Of a DNA stretch of 64,000 bases, positions 45,301 to 56,283 are shown in pieces. The DNA is taken from NCBI GenBank assembly GCA_021397835.1, contig JAJFZO010000004.1, forward strand, positions 566,024-630,023. Reading direction: 5' to 3'. This stretch comes from Moringa oleifera (lineage: Eukaryota; Streptophyta; Magnoliopsida; Brassicales; Moringaceae). The number at the start of each line of letters is the position of its first letter. Position 1 is the stretch's first letter. The translations under genes and the position numbers were made by a program. Below the pieces are notes generated by a model. That model was not told the DNA's origin, made no database searches, and saw nothing but the letters and a program-made list of their open reading frames with translations.

Positions 45301-47859
45301 TCATTGCTAACGACCGACGATCGTGTCATCGATCGCGCTGCGCAACGAGTCCTCCCAGGCAAACCTAGGTGTCGGGATCAAGCCCCGCATCCGTCGCCTC
45401 GAGAGCCTGCGACGAAGCACTCCGCATGCTCAAAATCCCCCCAGCGATTTCGCCCTCGCGTAGCAGGCATCATCGTTAGGTTCGTCGCCCACACCGTCAA
45501 GCTTGTGTAGCCACATAACCCAGCTCATAACCCCACGATTTCTCTAATTTTGATGCCCGAGTTTTTCCCACCGATGAGGCCTTGGCTGAAGGGGTGTCAC
45601 GCCTTGCCCAGGCTCGCCGTGTGGCTCGCTCATTGCTAACGGTCGACGATAGTGTCGTCGATCGCACTGCGCAACGAGTTCGCCTAGGCAAGCCTGGGCA
45701 TCGGGATCCAACCTCACATCCGCCACCTCGAGGGCCTGCGACGAAGCACTCCGCATGCTCAAAATTACCCCCAATGATTTGGCCCTCGCGTAGCATGCAT
45801 CATCGTTAGCTTCGCCGCCCAACTCGTCATGCTTCTATAGCCATATCCCAGCTCATTATCCCATTATTTTTCACATTTCGTTGCCTACATTCTTCCCACC
45901 AATGAGGCCTTGGTAGCAGGGGTGCCCAGGCTAGCCGTGTGGCTCCCTCATTGCTAACGGCCGATGATCGTGTCGTCGATCGCGCTGCGCAACGAGTTCG
46001 CCTAGGCAAACCTGGGTGTCATGAACAAGCCCCGCATCCGCCACCTCGAGAGCCTGCGACGAAGCACTCTGCATGCTCAAAATCCCCCCAGCAATTTGGT
46101 CCTCGCGTAGCATGCATCATCGTTAGGTTCGTCGCCCACACTGTCGAGCTTGTGTAGCCACATCCCAGCTCATTATCCCACGATTTTTCTAATTTCGATG
46201 CCCGTGTTTTTCCCATCGATGAGGCCTTGGCTGCAGGGGTGTCACGCCTTGCCCAGGCAGGCCGTGTGGCTCGCTCATTGCTAACGGCCGATGATCGTGT
46301 CGTCGATCGCGCTGCGCAATGAGTCCGCCGAGGCAAGCCTGGGCGTGAGGATCCAACTGCACGTCCGCCACCTCGTTGGCCTGCGACGAAGCACTCCGCA
46401 TGCTCAAAATCACCCCAGCGATTTGGCCCTCGCGTAGCATGCATCATCGTTGGCTTCGCCGCCCACACCGTCGAGCTTGTGTAGCCACATCCCAGCTCAT
46501 TATCTCACGATTTTTCTCATTTCGTTGCCCACATTTTTCCAACCGATGAGGCCTTGGCAGCAGGGATGCCACGCTTGCCCAGGCTGGCCATGTGGCTCGC
46601 TCGTTGCGAACGGCCGACGATCGTGTCATCGACCGCAATGCGCAACGAGTCTGCCTAGGCAAGTCTCCACATCTGGATCCAGCCCTGCATCCGTCACCTC
46701 GAGGGCCTACGACGAAGCACTCCGCATGCTCAAAATCACCCCAGCGATTTGGCCCTCGCGTAGCATGCATCATCGTTAGGTTCGCCGCCCACACCGTCAA
46801 GCTGGTGTAGCCACATAACCCAGCTCATAATCCCACGATTTCTCTAATTTCGATGCCCGAGCTTTTACCCACCGATGAGGCTTTGGCTGCAGGGGTGTCA
46901 CGCCTTGCCCAGGCTCGCCGTGTGGCTCGCTCATTGCTAACGGTCGACGATAGTGTCGTCGATCGCACTGCGCAACTAGTTCGCCAAGGCAAGCCTGGGC
47001 ATCGGGATCCAACCTCACATCCGCCACCTCGAGGGCCTGCGACGAAGCACTCCGCATGCTCAAAATTACCCCCAACAATTTGGCCCTCGCGTAGCATGCA
47101 TCATCGTTAGGTTCGCAAGCCCACACCGTCAAGCAGGTATAGCCACATCCCAGCTCATTATCCTAGGATTTTTCTTATTTCATTGCCCACGTTTTTCCCA
47201 TCGATGAGGCCTTGGCAGCAGAGGTGTCACGCCTTGCCCAGGCAGGCCGTGTGGCTCGCTCATTGCTAACGGCCGATGATCGTGTCGTCGATCGCGCTGC
47301 GCAATGAGTCCGCCGAGGCAAGCCTGGGCGTGAGGATCCAACTGCACATCCGCCACCTCGTTGGCCTGCGACGAAGCACTCCGCATGCTCAAAATCACCC
47401 CAGCGATTTGGCCCTCGCGTAGCATGCATCATCGTTGGCTTCGCCGCCCACACCGTCGAGCTTGTGTAGCCACATCCCAGCTCATTATCTCACGATTTTT
47501 CTCATTTCGTTGCCCACATTTTTCCAACCGATGAGGCCTTGGCAGCAGGGATGCCACGCCTTGCCCAGGCTGGCCGTGTGGCTCGCTCGTTGCGAACGGC
47601 CGACGATCGTGTCATCGACTGCAATGCGCAACGAGTCTGCCTAGGCAAGTCTCCACATCTGGATCCAGCCCTGCATCCGTCGCCTCGAGGGCCTACGACG
47701 AAGCACTCCGCATGCTCAAAATCCCCCCAGCGGTTCTGGCCCTCGCGTAGCATGCATCATCGTTAGGTTCGCCGCCCACACCGTCAAGCTTGTGTAGCCA
47801 CATAACCCAGCTCATAATCCCACGATTTCTCTAATTTCGATGCCCGAGCTTTTCCCACC
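42328..47859. repeat. HOR unit U12, irregular 17-mer with rearranged end
   Basis: The unit is 5532 bp. Starts are A 42328, B 42655, C 42974, D 43298, E 43625, F 43953, G 44281, H 44599, I 44926, J 45254, K 45573, L 45901, M 46218, N 46545, then K-type 46874, M-type 47203, N-type 47530, before the next A. No normal O is present: both N copies run into O-type tails, giving N/O composites. The extra K-M-N block looks like the product of one or more out-of-register exchanges. Confidence 0.92.
46545..47859. repeat. Composite monomers at the end of U12 (N/O, K/G, M, N/O)
   Basis: Monomer 46545 has an N body, an M-like cgcatgctcaaaatcacccc segment and an O-type tail (cataacccagctcataatc). Monomer 46874 has a K body but a G-type tail (cgcaagcccacaccgtcaag). 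Its lead into 47203 is of the type that precedes H (tcctaggatttttc). Monomer 47203 then has an M body (caggcaggcc, gcgtgaggatcc). Monomer 47530 again has an N body with an O-type tail. At least four switches between monomer types occur within 1.3 kb. Confidence 0.85.
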
Positions 47860-50785
47860 GATGAGGCTTTGGCTGCAGGGGTGTCACGCCTTGCCCAGGC
47901 TCGCCGTGTGGCTCACTCATTGCTAACGGCCGACGATAGTGTCGTCGATCGCGCTGCGCAACGGGTCCGCCTAGGCAAGCCTAGGCATCGGGATCATACC
48001 CTGCATCCGTCACTTCGAGGGACTACGACGAAGCACTCCGAATGCATAAAATTCCCCCAGCGATTTGGCCCTCGTGTAGCATGCATCATCGTTAGCTTCG
48101 CCACCTAACCCGTCAAGCTTGTATAGCCACATCCCCGCTCATTATCCCATTATTTTTCTCATTTCGTTGCCCACATTTTTCCCACTGATGAGGCCTTGGC
48201 AGCAGGGGTGCCTAGGCTGGCCGCGTGGCTCGCTCATTGCTAACGGCCGACGATTGTGTCATCGATCGTGCTGCGCAACGAGTCCTCCCAGGCAAACCTA
48301 GGTGTCGGGATCAAGCTCCGCATCCGTCGCCTCGAGAGCCTGCGATGAAGCACTCCGCATGCTCAAAATCCCCCCAGCGATTTCGCCCTCGCGTAGCATG
48401 CATCATCGTTAGATTCGCCGCCCACACCGTCAAGCTTGTGTAGCCACATAACCCAGCTCATAATCCTACGATTTCTCTAATTTCGATGCCCGAGTTTTTC
48501 CCATCGATGAGGCCTTGGCTGCAGGGGTGTCACGCCTTGCCCAGGCTCGCCGTGTGGCTCGCTCATTGCTAACGGCCGATGATCGTGTCGATCGCGCTGT
48601 GCAACGAGTCCGCCGAGGCAAGTCTGGGGGGTTGGATACAGCTGCACATCCGCCACCTCGTTGGCCTGCGACGAAGCACTCCACATGCTCAAAATCCCCC
48701 TAGCGATATGGCACTCGCGTAGCATGCATCATCGTTAGCTTCGTCGCCCACGCCGTCGAGCTTGTGTAGCCACATTCCAGCTCATTATCTCACGATTTTT
48801 CTCATTTCATTGCCCACATTTTTCCCACCGATGAGGCTTTGGCAGCAGGGATGCCACCCCTTGCCCAGGCTGGCCGTGTGGCTTGCTCATTGCTAACGGC
48901 CGACAATCGTGTCGTCGATCGCGCTGCGCAACGAGTCTGCCTAGGCAAACCTGGGCTTCGGGATCCAGTCCCACATCCGCCGCCTCGAGGGCTTACGATG
49001 AAGCACATCGCATGCTCAAAATCCCCCAGCGAATTTGCCCTCGCGTAGCATGCATCATCGTTAGGTTCGCAAGCGCACATCGTCAAGCAGGTGTAGCTGC
49101 ATCCCAGCTCATTATCCCATGATTTTTCTTATTTCGTTGCCCACGTTTTTTCCACCGATGAGGCCTTCGCAGTAGGGGTGTCACGCCTTTCCCAGGCTAG
49201 CTGTGTGGCTCGCTCATTGCTAACAGTCGACGATAGTGTCGTCGATCGCGCTGCGCAACCAGTTCGCCTAGGCAAGCCTGGGCATCGGGATCCAGCCCCG
49301 CATCCGTCGCCTCGACGGCCTGCGACGAAGCACTCTGCATGCTCAAAATCCCCCCAGCGATTTTGGCCCTCGCGTAGCATGCATCATCGTTAGCTTCGCC
49401 GCACACACCGTCGAGTTTGTGAACCCACATCCCAGCTCATTATCCCATGATTTTTCTAATTTCGTTGCACACGTTTTTCCCACCGATGAGGCCTTCGCAG
49501 CAGGGGTGTCACGCCTTTCCCACGCTAGCCGTGTGGCTCGCTCATTGCTAACGGTCGACGATAGTGTCATCGATCGCGCTGCGCAACGAGTTCGCCTAGG
49601 CAAACCTGGGCATCGGGATCCAACCTCACATCTGCCACCTCGAGGGCCTGCGACGAAGCACCACGCATGCTCAAAATTCCCCCCATCGATTTGGCCCTCG
49701 CGTAGCATGCATCATCGTTAGCTTCGCCGCCCAACTCGTCGAGCTTCTATAGCCACATCCCAGCTCATTATCCCATTATTTTTCACATTTCTTTGCCTAC
49801 ATTTTTCCCACCGATGAGGCCTTGGTAGCAGGGGTGCCCAGGCTGGCTGTGTGGCTCGCTCATTACTAACGGCCGACGATCGTGTCGTCGATCGCGCTGT
49901 GCAAAGAGTCCACCTAGGCAAACCTGGGCGTCGGGATCCAGCCCCGCATCTGCCGGCTCGAGGGCCTACGACGAAGCACTCCGCATGCTCAAAATCGCCC
50001 CAACAATTTGGCCCTCGCGTAGCATGCATCATCGTTAGGTTCGTAAGCCCACACCGTCAAGCAGGTATAGCCACATCCCAGCTCATTATCCTAGGATTTT
50101 TCTTATTTCATTGCCCACGTTTTTCCCATCGATGAGGCCTTCGCAGCAGGGGTGTCACGCCTTTGCCAGGCTGGCCGTATGGCTCGCTCATTGCTAACGG
50201 TCGACGATAGTGTCGTCGATTGCGCTGCGCAACGAGTTCGCCTAGGCAAGCCTAGGCATCGGGATCTGGCCCCGCATTCGCCGCCTCGATGGCCTGCGAC
50301 GAAGCACTCTGCATGCTCAAAATCCCCCCAACGATTTGGTCCTCGCGTAGCATGTTTCATCGTTAGCTTCGTCGCCCACATCATCGAGCTTGTGTAGCCA
50401 CATCCCAGCTCATTATCCCACGATTTTTCTCATTTCGTTGCCAATGTTTTTCCCACCGATGAGGCCTTGGCAGCAGGGGTGTCACTCCTTTCCCAGGCTG
50501 GCCGTGTGGCTCGCTCATTGCTAACGGCCGACGATAGTGTCGTCGATCGCGCTGTGCAAACGGGTCCGCCTAGGCAAGCCTGGGCACCGGGATCATACCC
50601 TGCATCCGTCACTTCGAGGGCCTGCGACAAAGCACTCCGCATGCATAAAATTCCCCCAGCGATTTGGCCCTCACGTAGCATGCATCATCGTTAGCTTCGC
50701 CGCCCAACTCGTCGAGCTTCTATAGCCACATCCCAGCTCATTATCCCATTATTTTTCACATTTCTTTGCCTACATTTTTCCCACC
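47860..50785. repeat. HOR unit U13, truncated 15-mer (A-I), last ordered unit
   Basis: Starts are A 47860, B 48187, C 48506, D 48830, E 49157, F 49485, G 49813, H 50131, I 50458. The sequence follows the 15-mer order as far as the body of I (gcaaacgggtccgc variant at about 50557). The tail of I then reads cccaactcgtcgagcttc, the F-type tail, instead of cctaacccgtc. The next monomer is a G/L-like composite, so the HOR order ends inside this monomer. Confidence 0.92.
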
Positions 50786-51427
50786 GATGAGGCCTTGGTA
50801 GCAGGGGTGCCCAGGCTGGCCGTGTGGCTCGCTCATTGCTAACGACCGACGATCGTGTCGTCGATCGCGCTGCGCAACGAGTCCGCCTAGGCAAACCTGG
50901 GTGTCATGATCAAGCCCCGCATCCGCCACCTCGAGATCCTGCGACGAAGCACTCCGCATGCTCAAAATCCCCCCAGCAATTTGGTCCTCGCGTAGCATGC
51001 ATCATCGTTAGGTTCGTCGCCCACACCGTCGAGTTTGTGTAGCCACATCCCAGCTCATTATCCCACGATTTTTCTAATTTCCATGCCCGTGTTTTCCCAT
51101 CGATGAGGCCTTGGCTGCAGGGATGCCACGCCTTGCCCAGGCTGGCCGTGTGGCTCGCTCGTTGCTAAGGCCGACGATCGTGTCATTGACTACACTGCGC
51201 AACGAGTCTGCCTAGGCAAGCCTCCACATCTGGATCCAGCCCTGCATCCGCCGCCTCGAGGGCCTACGACGAAGCACCCCGCATTCTCAAAATCCCCCTA
51301 GTGATTCGGCCCTCGCGTAGCATGCATTATCGTTAGCTTCGTCGCCCACAACGTCGAGCTTGTGTAGCCACATCCCAGCTCATTATCCCTCGATTTTTCT
51401 CATTCCGTTGCCCACGTTTTTCCCACC
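50458..51427. repeat. Core-to-flank transition monomers (I/F, G/L, M/N composites)
   Basis: Monomer 50458 has an I body and an F-type tail. Monomer 50786 (316 bp, short class) starts G-like (ggtagcaggggtgcccagg) and continues L-like (gtgtcatgatcaagcc, cccagcaatttggtcctcg). Monomer 51102 starts like M (catcgatgaggccttggctg) and switches at once to N (cagggatgccacgcc, ctccacatctgg, gcattctcaaaat). After these composites the A-O order does not return. Confidence 0.85.
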
Positions 51428-53040
51428 GATGAGGCGTTGGCAGTAGAGGTATCACGCTTTGCCCTGGCTGGCCGTGTGGCTCGCTCATTGCTAACGGCTG
51501 ATGATCGTGTCGTCGATCAGGCAACGCAACGAGTCCGCCAAGGCAAGCCTGGGCGTTGAGATGCAGCCCCGCATCCGCAGTCTTGAGGGCCTGCGACGAA
51601 GCACTCCGCATGCTCAATATCCCCCCAGCGATTTGGCCCTCGCATAGCATGCATTATTGTTAGCTTCGCCGCCCACGCCGTCAAAATTTTATGGCCACAT
51701 CCCAGCTTATTATCCCATGATTTCTCTCATTTCATTGCCCACATTTTTTCCACCGATGAGGCCTTAGCAACAGGGGTGTCACGCCTTGCCTAGGATGGCT
51801 GTCTGGCTCACATGTTGCTAACGGCCGACGATCGTGTCGTCCATCGCGCTGCGCAACGAGTTCGCCTAGGCAAGCCTGAGCGTCGGGATCCAACACCACA
51901 TCCGCCACCTCGAGGGCTTGCGACAAGGCACTCCGGATGCTCAAAATTCCCCCAAATAATTTGGCCCTCTCGTAGCATGCATCATCGTTAGCTTCGCCGC
52001 CCAACCCGTCGAGCTTGTATAGCCACATCGTAGCTCATTATCCCATTATTTTTCTCATTTTGTTGCCCACATTTTTTCCACCGATGAAGCCTTGGCAGCA
52101 AGGGTGCCCAGGCTAGCCGTGTGGCTCGCTCATTTCTAACGGCCGACAATCGTGTCGTCGATCGCGCTGCGTAACGAGTCCGCCGAGACAAGCCTGGGCG
52201 TGAGGATCCAACAGCACATCCGCCACCTCGTTGGCCTACGACGAAGCACACCGCATGCTCAAAATCCCCTAGCGATTTGGCCCTCGCGCAGCATGCATCA
52301 TCATTAGGTTCACCGCCCACACCGTCGAGCTTGTGTAGCCGCATCCAAGCTCATTATCTCACGATTTTTCTCATTTTGTTGCCCACATTTTTCCCACCGA
52401 TGAGGCCTTGGCAGCAAGGGTGCCCAGGCTAGCCGTGTGGCTCGCTCATTTCTAACGGCCGACAATCGTGTCGTCGATCATGCTGCGTAATGAGTTCGCC
52501 TAGGCAAATCTGGGTGTCAGGATCAAGCGCCGCATCCGTCGCCTCGAGAGCCTGCGACGAAGCACACCGCATGCTTAAAATCGCCTAGCGATTTGGCCCT
52601 CGCGCAGCATGCATCATCATTAGGTTCGTCGCCCACACCGTCGAGCTTGTATAGCCACATCCCAGCTCATTAGCCCACGATTTCTCTAATTTTGATGCCC
52701 ATGTTTTTACCACCGATGAGGCCTTGGCTGCAGGGCTGTCACTCCTTGCCCAAGCTGGCTGTGTGGCTTGCTCATTGCTAACGGTTGATGATCATGTCGT
52801 CGATCGCGCTACGCAATAAGTCCGCCGAGGCAAGCCTGGGCATTGGGATCTAGCTGCACATCCGCCACCTTGTGGCCTGCAACGAAGCACTCCGCATGCT
52901 CAAAATCCCTCTAGTGATTTGGCCCTCGCGTAGCATGCATCATCGTTAGCTTCGCCGCCCACACCGTCGAGCTTGTGTAGCCACATCCAAGCTCATTATC
53001 TCACGATTTTTCTCATTTCGTTGCCCACATTTTTCCCACC
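51428..53040. repeat. Flank monomers P-Q-R-R-S (first copy)
   Basis: Starts are P 51428, Q 51755, R 52083, R 52399, S 52715. P has gtagaggtatcacg, gatcaggcaacgcaac, gcagtcttgag and ctcaatatcc. Q has ccttagcaacaggggtg, ggatggctgtctgg and ccaaataatttgg. R (short class, 316 bp) has cagcaagggtgcccagg and is present twice in tandem. S has gctgcagggctgtcac, cggttgatgatcatg and ccttgtggcc. The same types recur at 54986-56283 with a single R. Confidence 0.87.
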
Positions 53041-54985
53041 GATGAGGCCTTGGCAGCAGGGATGCCACGCCTTGCCCAGGCTGGCCGTGTGGCTCGCTCA
53101 TTGCTAACAGCCGACGATCGTGTCGTCGATCATGCTGCGCAACGAGTCTGCCTAGGCAAGCCTCGGCATCGGGATCCAGCCCTGCATCTGTCGCCTCGAG
53201 GGCCTGCGACGAAGCACTCCGCACGCTCAAAATCCCCCCAGCGATTTGGCCCTCGCGTAGCATGCATCATCGTTAGCTTCGTCGCCCACACCATTGAGCT
53301 TTTATAGCCATATCCCAGCTCATTATCCCATTATTTTTCTCATTTCGTTGCCCACATTTTTCCCACTGATGAGGCCTTGGCAGCAGGGGTGCCCATGCTG
53401 GCCGTGTGGCTCGCTCATTGCTCACGGTCAACGATCGTGTCATCGATCGCGCTGCGCAACGAGTCCTCCCAGGCAAACCTAGGTGTCGGGATCAAGCCCC
53501 GCATCCGTCGCCTCAAGAGCCTGCGACGAAGCATTCCGCATGCTCAAAATCCCCCCAGCGATTTCGCCCTCGCGTAGCATGCATCATCGTTAGGTTCGCC
53601 GCCCACACCGTCAAGCTTGTGTAGCCACATAACCCAGCTCATAATCCCATGATTTCTCTAATTTCGATGCCCGAGTTTTTCCCACCGATGAGGCCTTGGC
53701 TGCAGGGGTGTCACGCCTTGCCCAGGCTCGCCGTATGGCTCGCTCATTGCTAACGGTCGACGATAGTGTCATCGATCGCGCTGCGCAACGAGTTCGCCTA
53801 GGAAAGCCTGGGCATCGGGATCCAACCTCACATCCGCCACCTCGAGGGCCTGCGACGAAGCACTCCGCATGCTCAAAATTCCCCCCAACGATTTGGCCCT
53901 CGCGTAGCATGCATCATCGTTAGCTTTGCCGCCCAACTCGTCGTGCTTCTATAGCCACATCCCAGCTCATTGTCCCATTATTTTTCACATTTCGTTGCCT
54001 ACATTTTTCCCACCAATGAGGCCTTGGTAGCAGGGGTGCCCAGGCTGGCCGTGTGGCTCCCTCATTGCTAACGGCCGATGATCGTGTCGTCGATCGCGCT
54101 GCGCAACGAGTCCGCCTAGGCAAACCTGGGTGTCATGATCAAGCCCCGCATCCGCCACCTCGAGATCCTGCGACGAAGCACTCCGCATGCTCAAAATCCC
54201 CCCAGCAATTTGGTCCTGGCGTAGCATGCATCATCGTTAGGTTCGTCGCCAAAGCTATCGAGCTTGTGTAGCCACATCCCAGCTCATTATCCCACGATTT
54301 TTCTAATTTCGATGCCCGTGTTTTTCCCATCGATGAGGCCTTGGCTGCAGGGGTGTCACGCCTTGCCCAGGCTGGCCGTGTGGCTCGCTCATTGCTAACG
54401 ACCGATGATCGTGTCGTCGATCACGCTGCGCAACGAGTCCGCTGAGGCAAGCCTGGGCGTGAGGATCCAACAGCACATCCGCCACCTCGTTGGCCTGCGA
54501 TGAAGCACTCCGCATGCTCAAAATCACCCCAACGATTTGACCCTCGCGTAGCATGCATCATCGTTGGCTTCGCCGCCCACACCGTCGAGCTTATGTAGCC
54601 GTATCCAAGCTCATTATCTCACGATTTTTCTCATTTCGTTGCCCACATTTTTCCCACCGATGAGGCCTTGGCAGCAGGGATGCCACGCCTTGCCCAGGCT
54701 GGCCGTGTGGCTCGCTCGTTGCTAACGGCCGACGATCGTGTCGTCGACCGCACTGCGCAACGAGTCTGCCTAGGCAAGCCTCCACATCTGGATCCAGCCC
54801 TGCATCCGCCGCCTCGAGGGCCTACGACGAAGCACCCCGCATTCTCAAAATCCCCCTAGTGATTCGGCCCTCGCGTAGCATGCATTATCGTTAGCTTCGC
54901 TGCCCACAACGTCGAGCTTGTGTAGCCACATCCCAGTTCATTATCCCTCGATTTTTCTCATTTTGGTGCCCACGTTTTTTCTACC

Positions 54986-55312
54986 GATGAGGCCTTGGCA
55001 GTAGAGGTATCACGTTTTGCCCAGGCTGGCCGTGTGGCTTGCTCATTGCTAACGGCCGACAATCGTGTCGTCGATCAGGCAACGCAACGAGTCCGCCAAG
55101 ACAAGCCTGGGTGTCGGGATGCAGCCCCGCATCCGCAGTCTTGAGGGCCTGCGACGAAGCACTCCGCATGCTCAATATCCCCCCAGTGATTTGGCCCTCG
55201 CGTAGCATGCATTATTGTAAGCTTCGCCACCGACGCCGTCAAAATTGTATGGCCACATCCCAGCTTATTATCCCATGATTTCTCTCGTTTCGTTGAACAT
55301 ATTTTTCCCACC
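54986..55312 (+). repeat. Monomer type P (flank)
   Basis: Length 327 bp. Diagnostic variants are ggcagtagaggtatcacg, gtcgatcaggcaacgcaac (an altered dyad region), gggatgcagccccgc, ccgcagtcttgagg, gctcaatatcc and a tail with gccgtcaaaattg. Matches the monomer at 51428. Confidence 0.87.
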
Positions 55313-55640
55313 GATGAGGCCTTAGCAACAGGGGTGTCACGCCTTGCCCAGGATGGCTGTCTGGCTCGCATGTTGCTAACGGCCGACGATCATGTCATCG
55401 ATCGCGCTGCGCAACGATTTCGCCTAGGCAAGCCTGAGCGTCGGGATCCAACCCCACATCCACCACCTCGAGGGCTTGCGACAAGGCACTCCGGATGCTC
55501 AAAATTCCCCCAAATAATTTGGCCCTTTCGTAGCATGCATCATCGTTTGCTTCGCCGCCCAACCCGTCGAGCTTGTATAGCCACATCGTAGCTCATTATC
55601 CCATTATTTTTCTCATTTTGTTGCCCACATTTTTTTCACC
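55313..55640 (+). repeat. Monomer type Q (flank)
   Basis: Length 328 bp. Diagnostic variants are ccttagcaacaggggtg, ggatggctgtctggc, gcatgttgctaac, cctgagcgtcggg, gcgacaaggcactccgg and ccaaataatttgg. Matches 51755. A monomer starting 63443 shares the cttagcaacagg start. Confidence 0.86.
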
Positions 55641-55956
55641 GATGACGCCTTGGCAGCAAGGGTGCCCAGGCTAGCCGTGTGGCTCGCTCATTTCCAACGA
55701 CCGACAATCGTGTCGTCGATCGTGCTGCGCAACGAGTTCGCCTAGGCAAATCTGGGTGTCAGGATCAAGCGCCGCATCCATCGCCTCGAGAGCCTGCGAC
55801 GAAGCACACCGCATGCTCAAAATCGCCTAGCGATTTGGCCCTCGCGCAGCATGCATCATCATTAGGTTCGCCGCCCACACTGTCGAGCTTGTGTAGCCAC
55901 ATCCCAGCTCATTAGCCCACGATTTTTCTAATTTCGATGCCCATGTTTTTACCACC
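55641..55956 (+). repeat. Monomer type R, short class (flank)
   Basis: Length 316 bp. Has ggcagcaagggtgcccagg (short-class deletion), ctcatttccaacgacc, ggtgtcaggatcaagcgcc, aaaatcgcctagcg and ctcgcgcagc. Matches the tandem pair at 52083 and 52399. The second of that pair is closer. Confidence 0.86.
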
Positions 55957-56283
55957 GATGAGGCCTTGGCTGCAGGGCTGTCACGCCTTGCCCAGGCTGG
56001 CTGTGTGGCTTGCTTATTGCTAATGGTTGATGATCATGTCGTCGATCGCGCTACGCAACGAGTCCGCCGAGGCAAGCCTGGCCATTGGGATCTAGCTGCA
56101 CATCCGCCACCTTGTTGGCCTGCAACGAAGCACTCCGCATGCTCAAAATCCCTCTAGTGATTTGGCCCTCGCGTAGCATGCATCCTCGTTAGCTTCGCTG
56201 CCCACACCGTCGAGCTTGTGTAGCCACATCCCAGCTCATTATCTCACGATTTTTCTCATTTCGTTGCCCACATTTTTCCCACT
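55957..56283 (+). repeat. Monomer type S (flank)
   Basis: Length 327 bp. Has gctgcagggctgtcacg, ggctgtgtggcttgc, ggttgatgatcatgtcg, gcgctacgcaac, gggatctagctgcac and cctgcaacgaagc. It resembles the C/M group through ccgccgaggc and a cctcgttggcc-like segment (ccttgttggcc). Matches 52715. Confidence 0.86.

Larger units (their letters stand above)
1..50785. repeat. Homogenised HOR core of the satellite (units U1-U13)
   Basis: Fifteen monomer types recur in fixed order, recognised by diagnostic variants described under the U1 monomers. Thirteen copies of type A (starts 8, 4880, 8131, 11385, 14639, 17905, 22806, 27655, 30950, 35823, 39077, 42328, 47860) mark unit starts. Unit lengths are 4872, 3251, 3254, 3254, 3266, 4901, 4849, 3295, 4873, 3254, 3251 and 5532 bp, followed by a truncated unit. 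By eye, same-type monomers from different units differ at a handful of positions, whereas different types within one unit differ at many. That is the defining property of a higher-order repeat. About 156 monomers. Confidence 0.95.
53041..56283. repeat. Flank HOR, 10 monomers N-J-K-L-M-N-P-Q-R-S
   Basis: The unit is 3243 bp. Starts are N 53041, J 53368, K 53687, L 54015, M 54332, N 54659, P 54986, Q 55313, R 55641, S 55957, after which N restarts at 56284. The first N has gcctcggcatcggg and the second ctccacatctgg, and each recurs in the neighbouring partial copies (56284 and 58229). The order differs from the core HORs except for J-K-L-M-N. Copies are visibly more divergent than core units. 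Confidence 0.85.
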
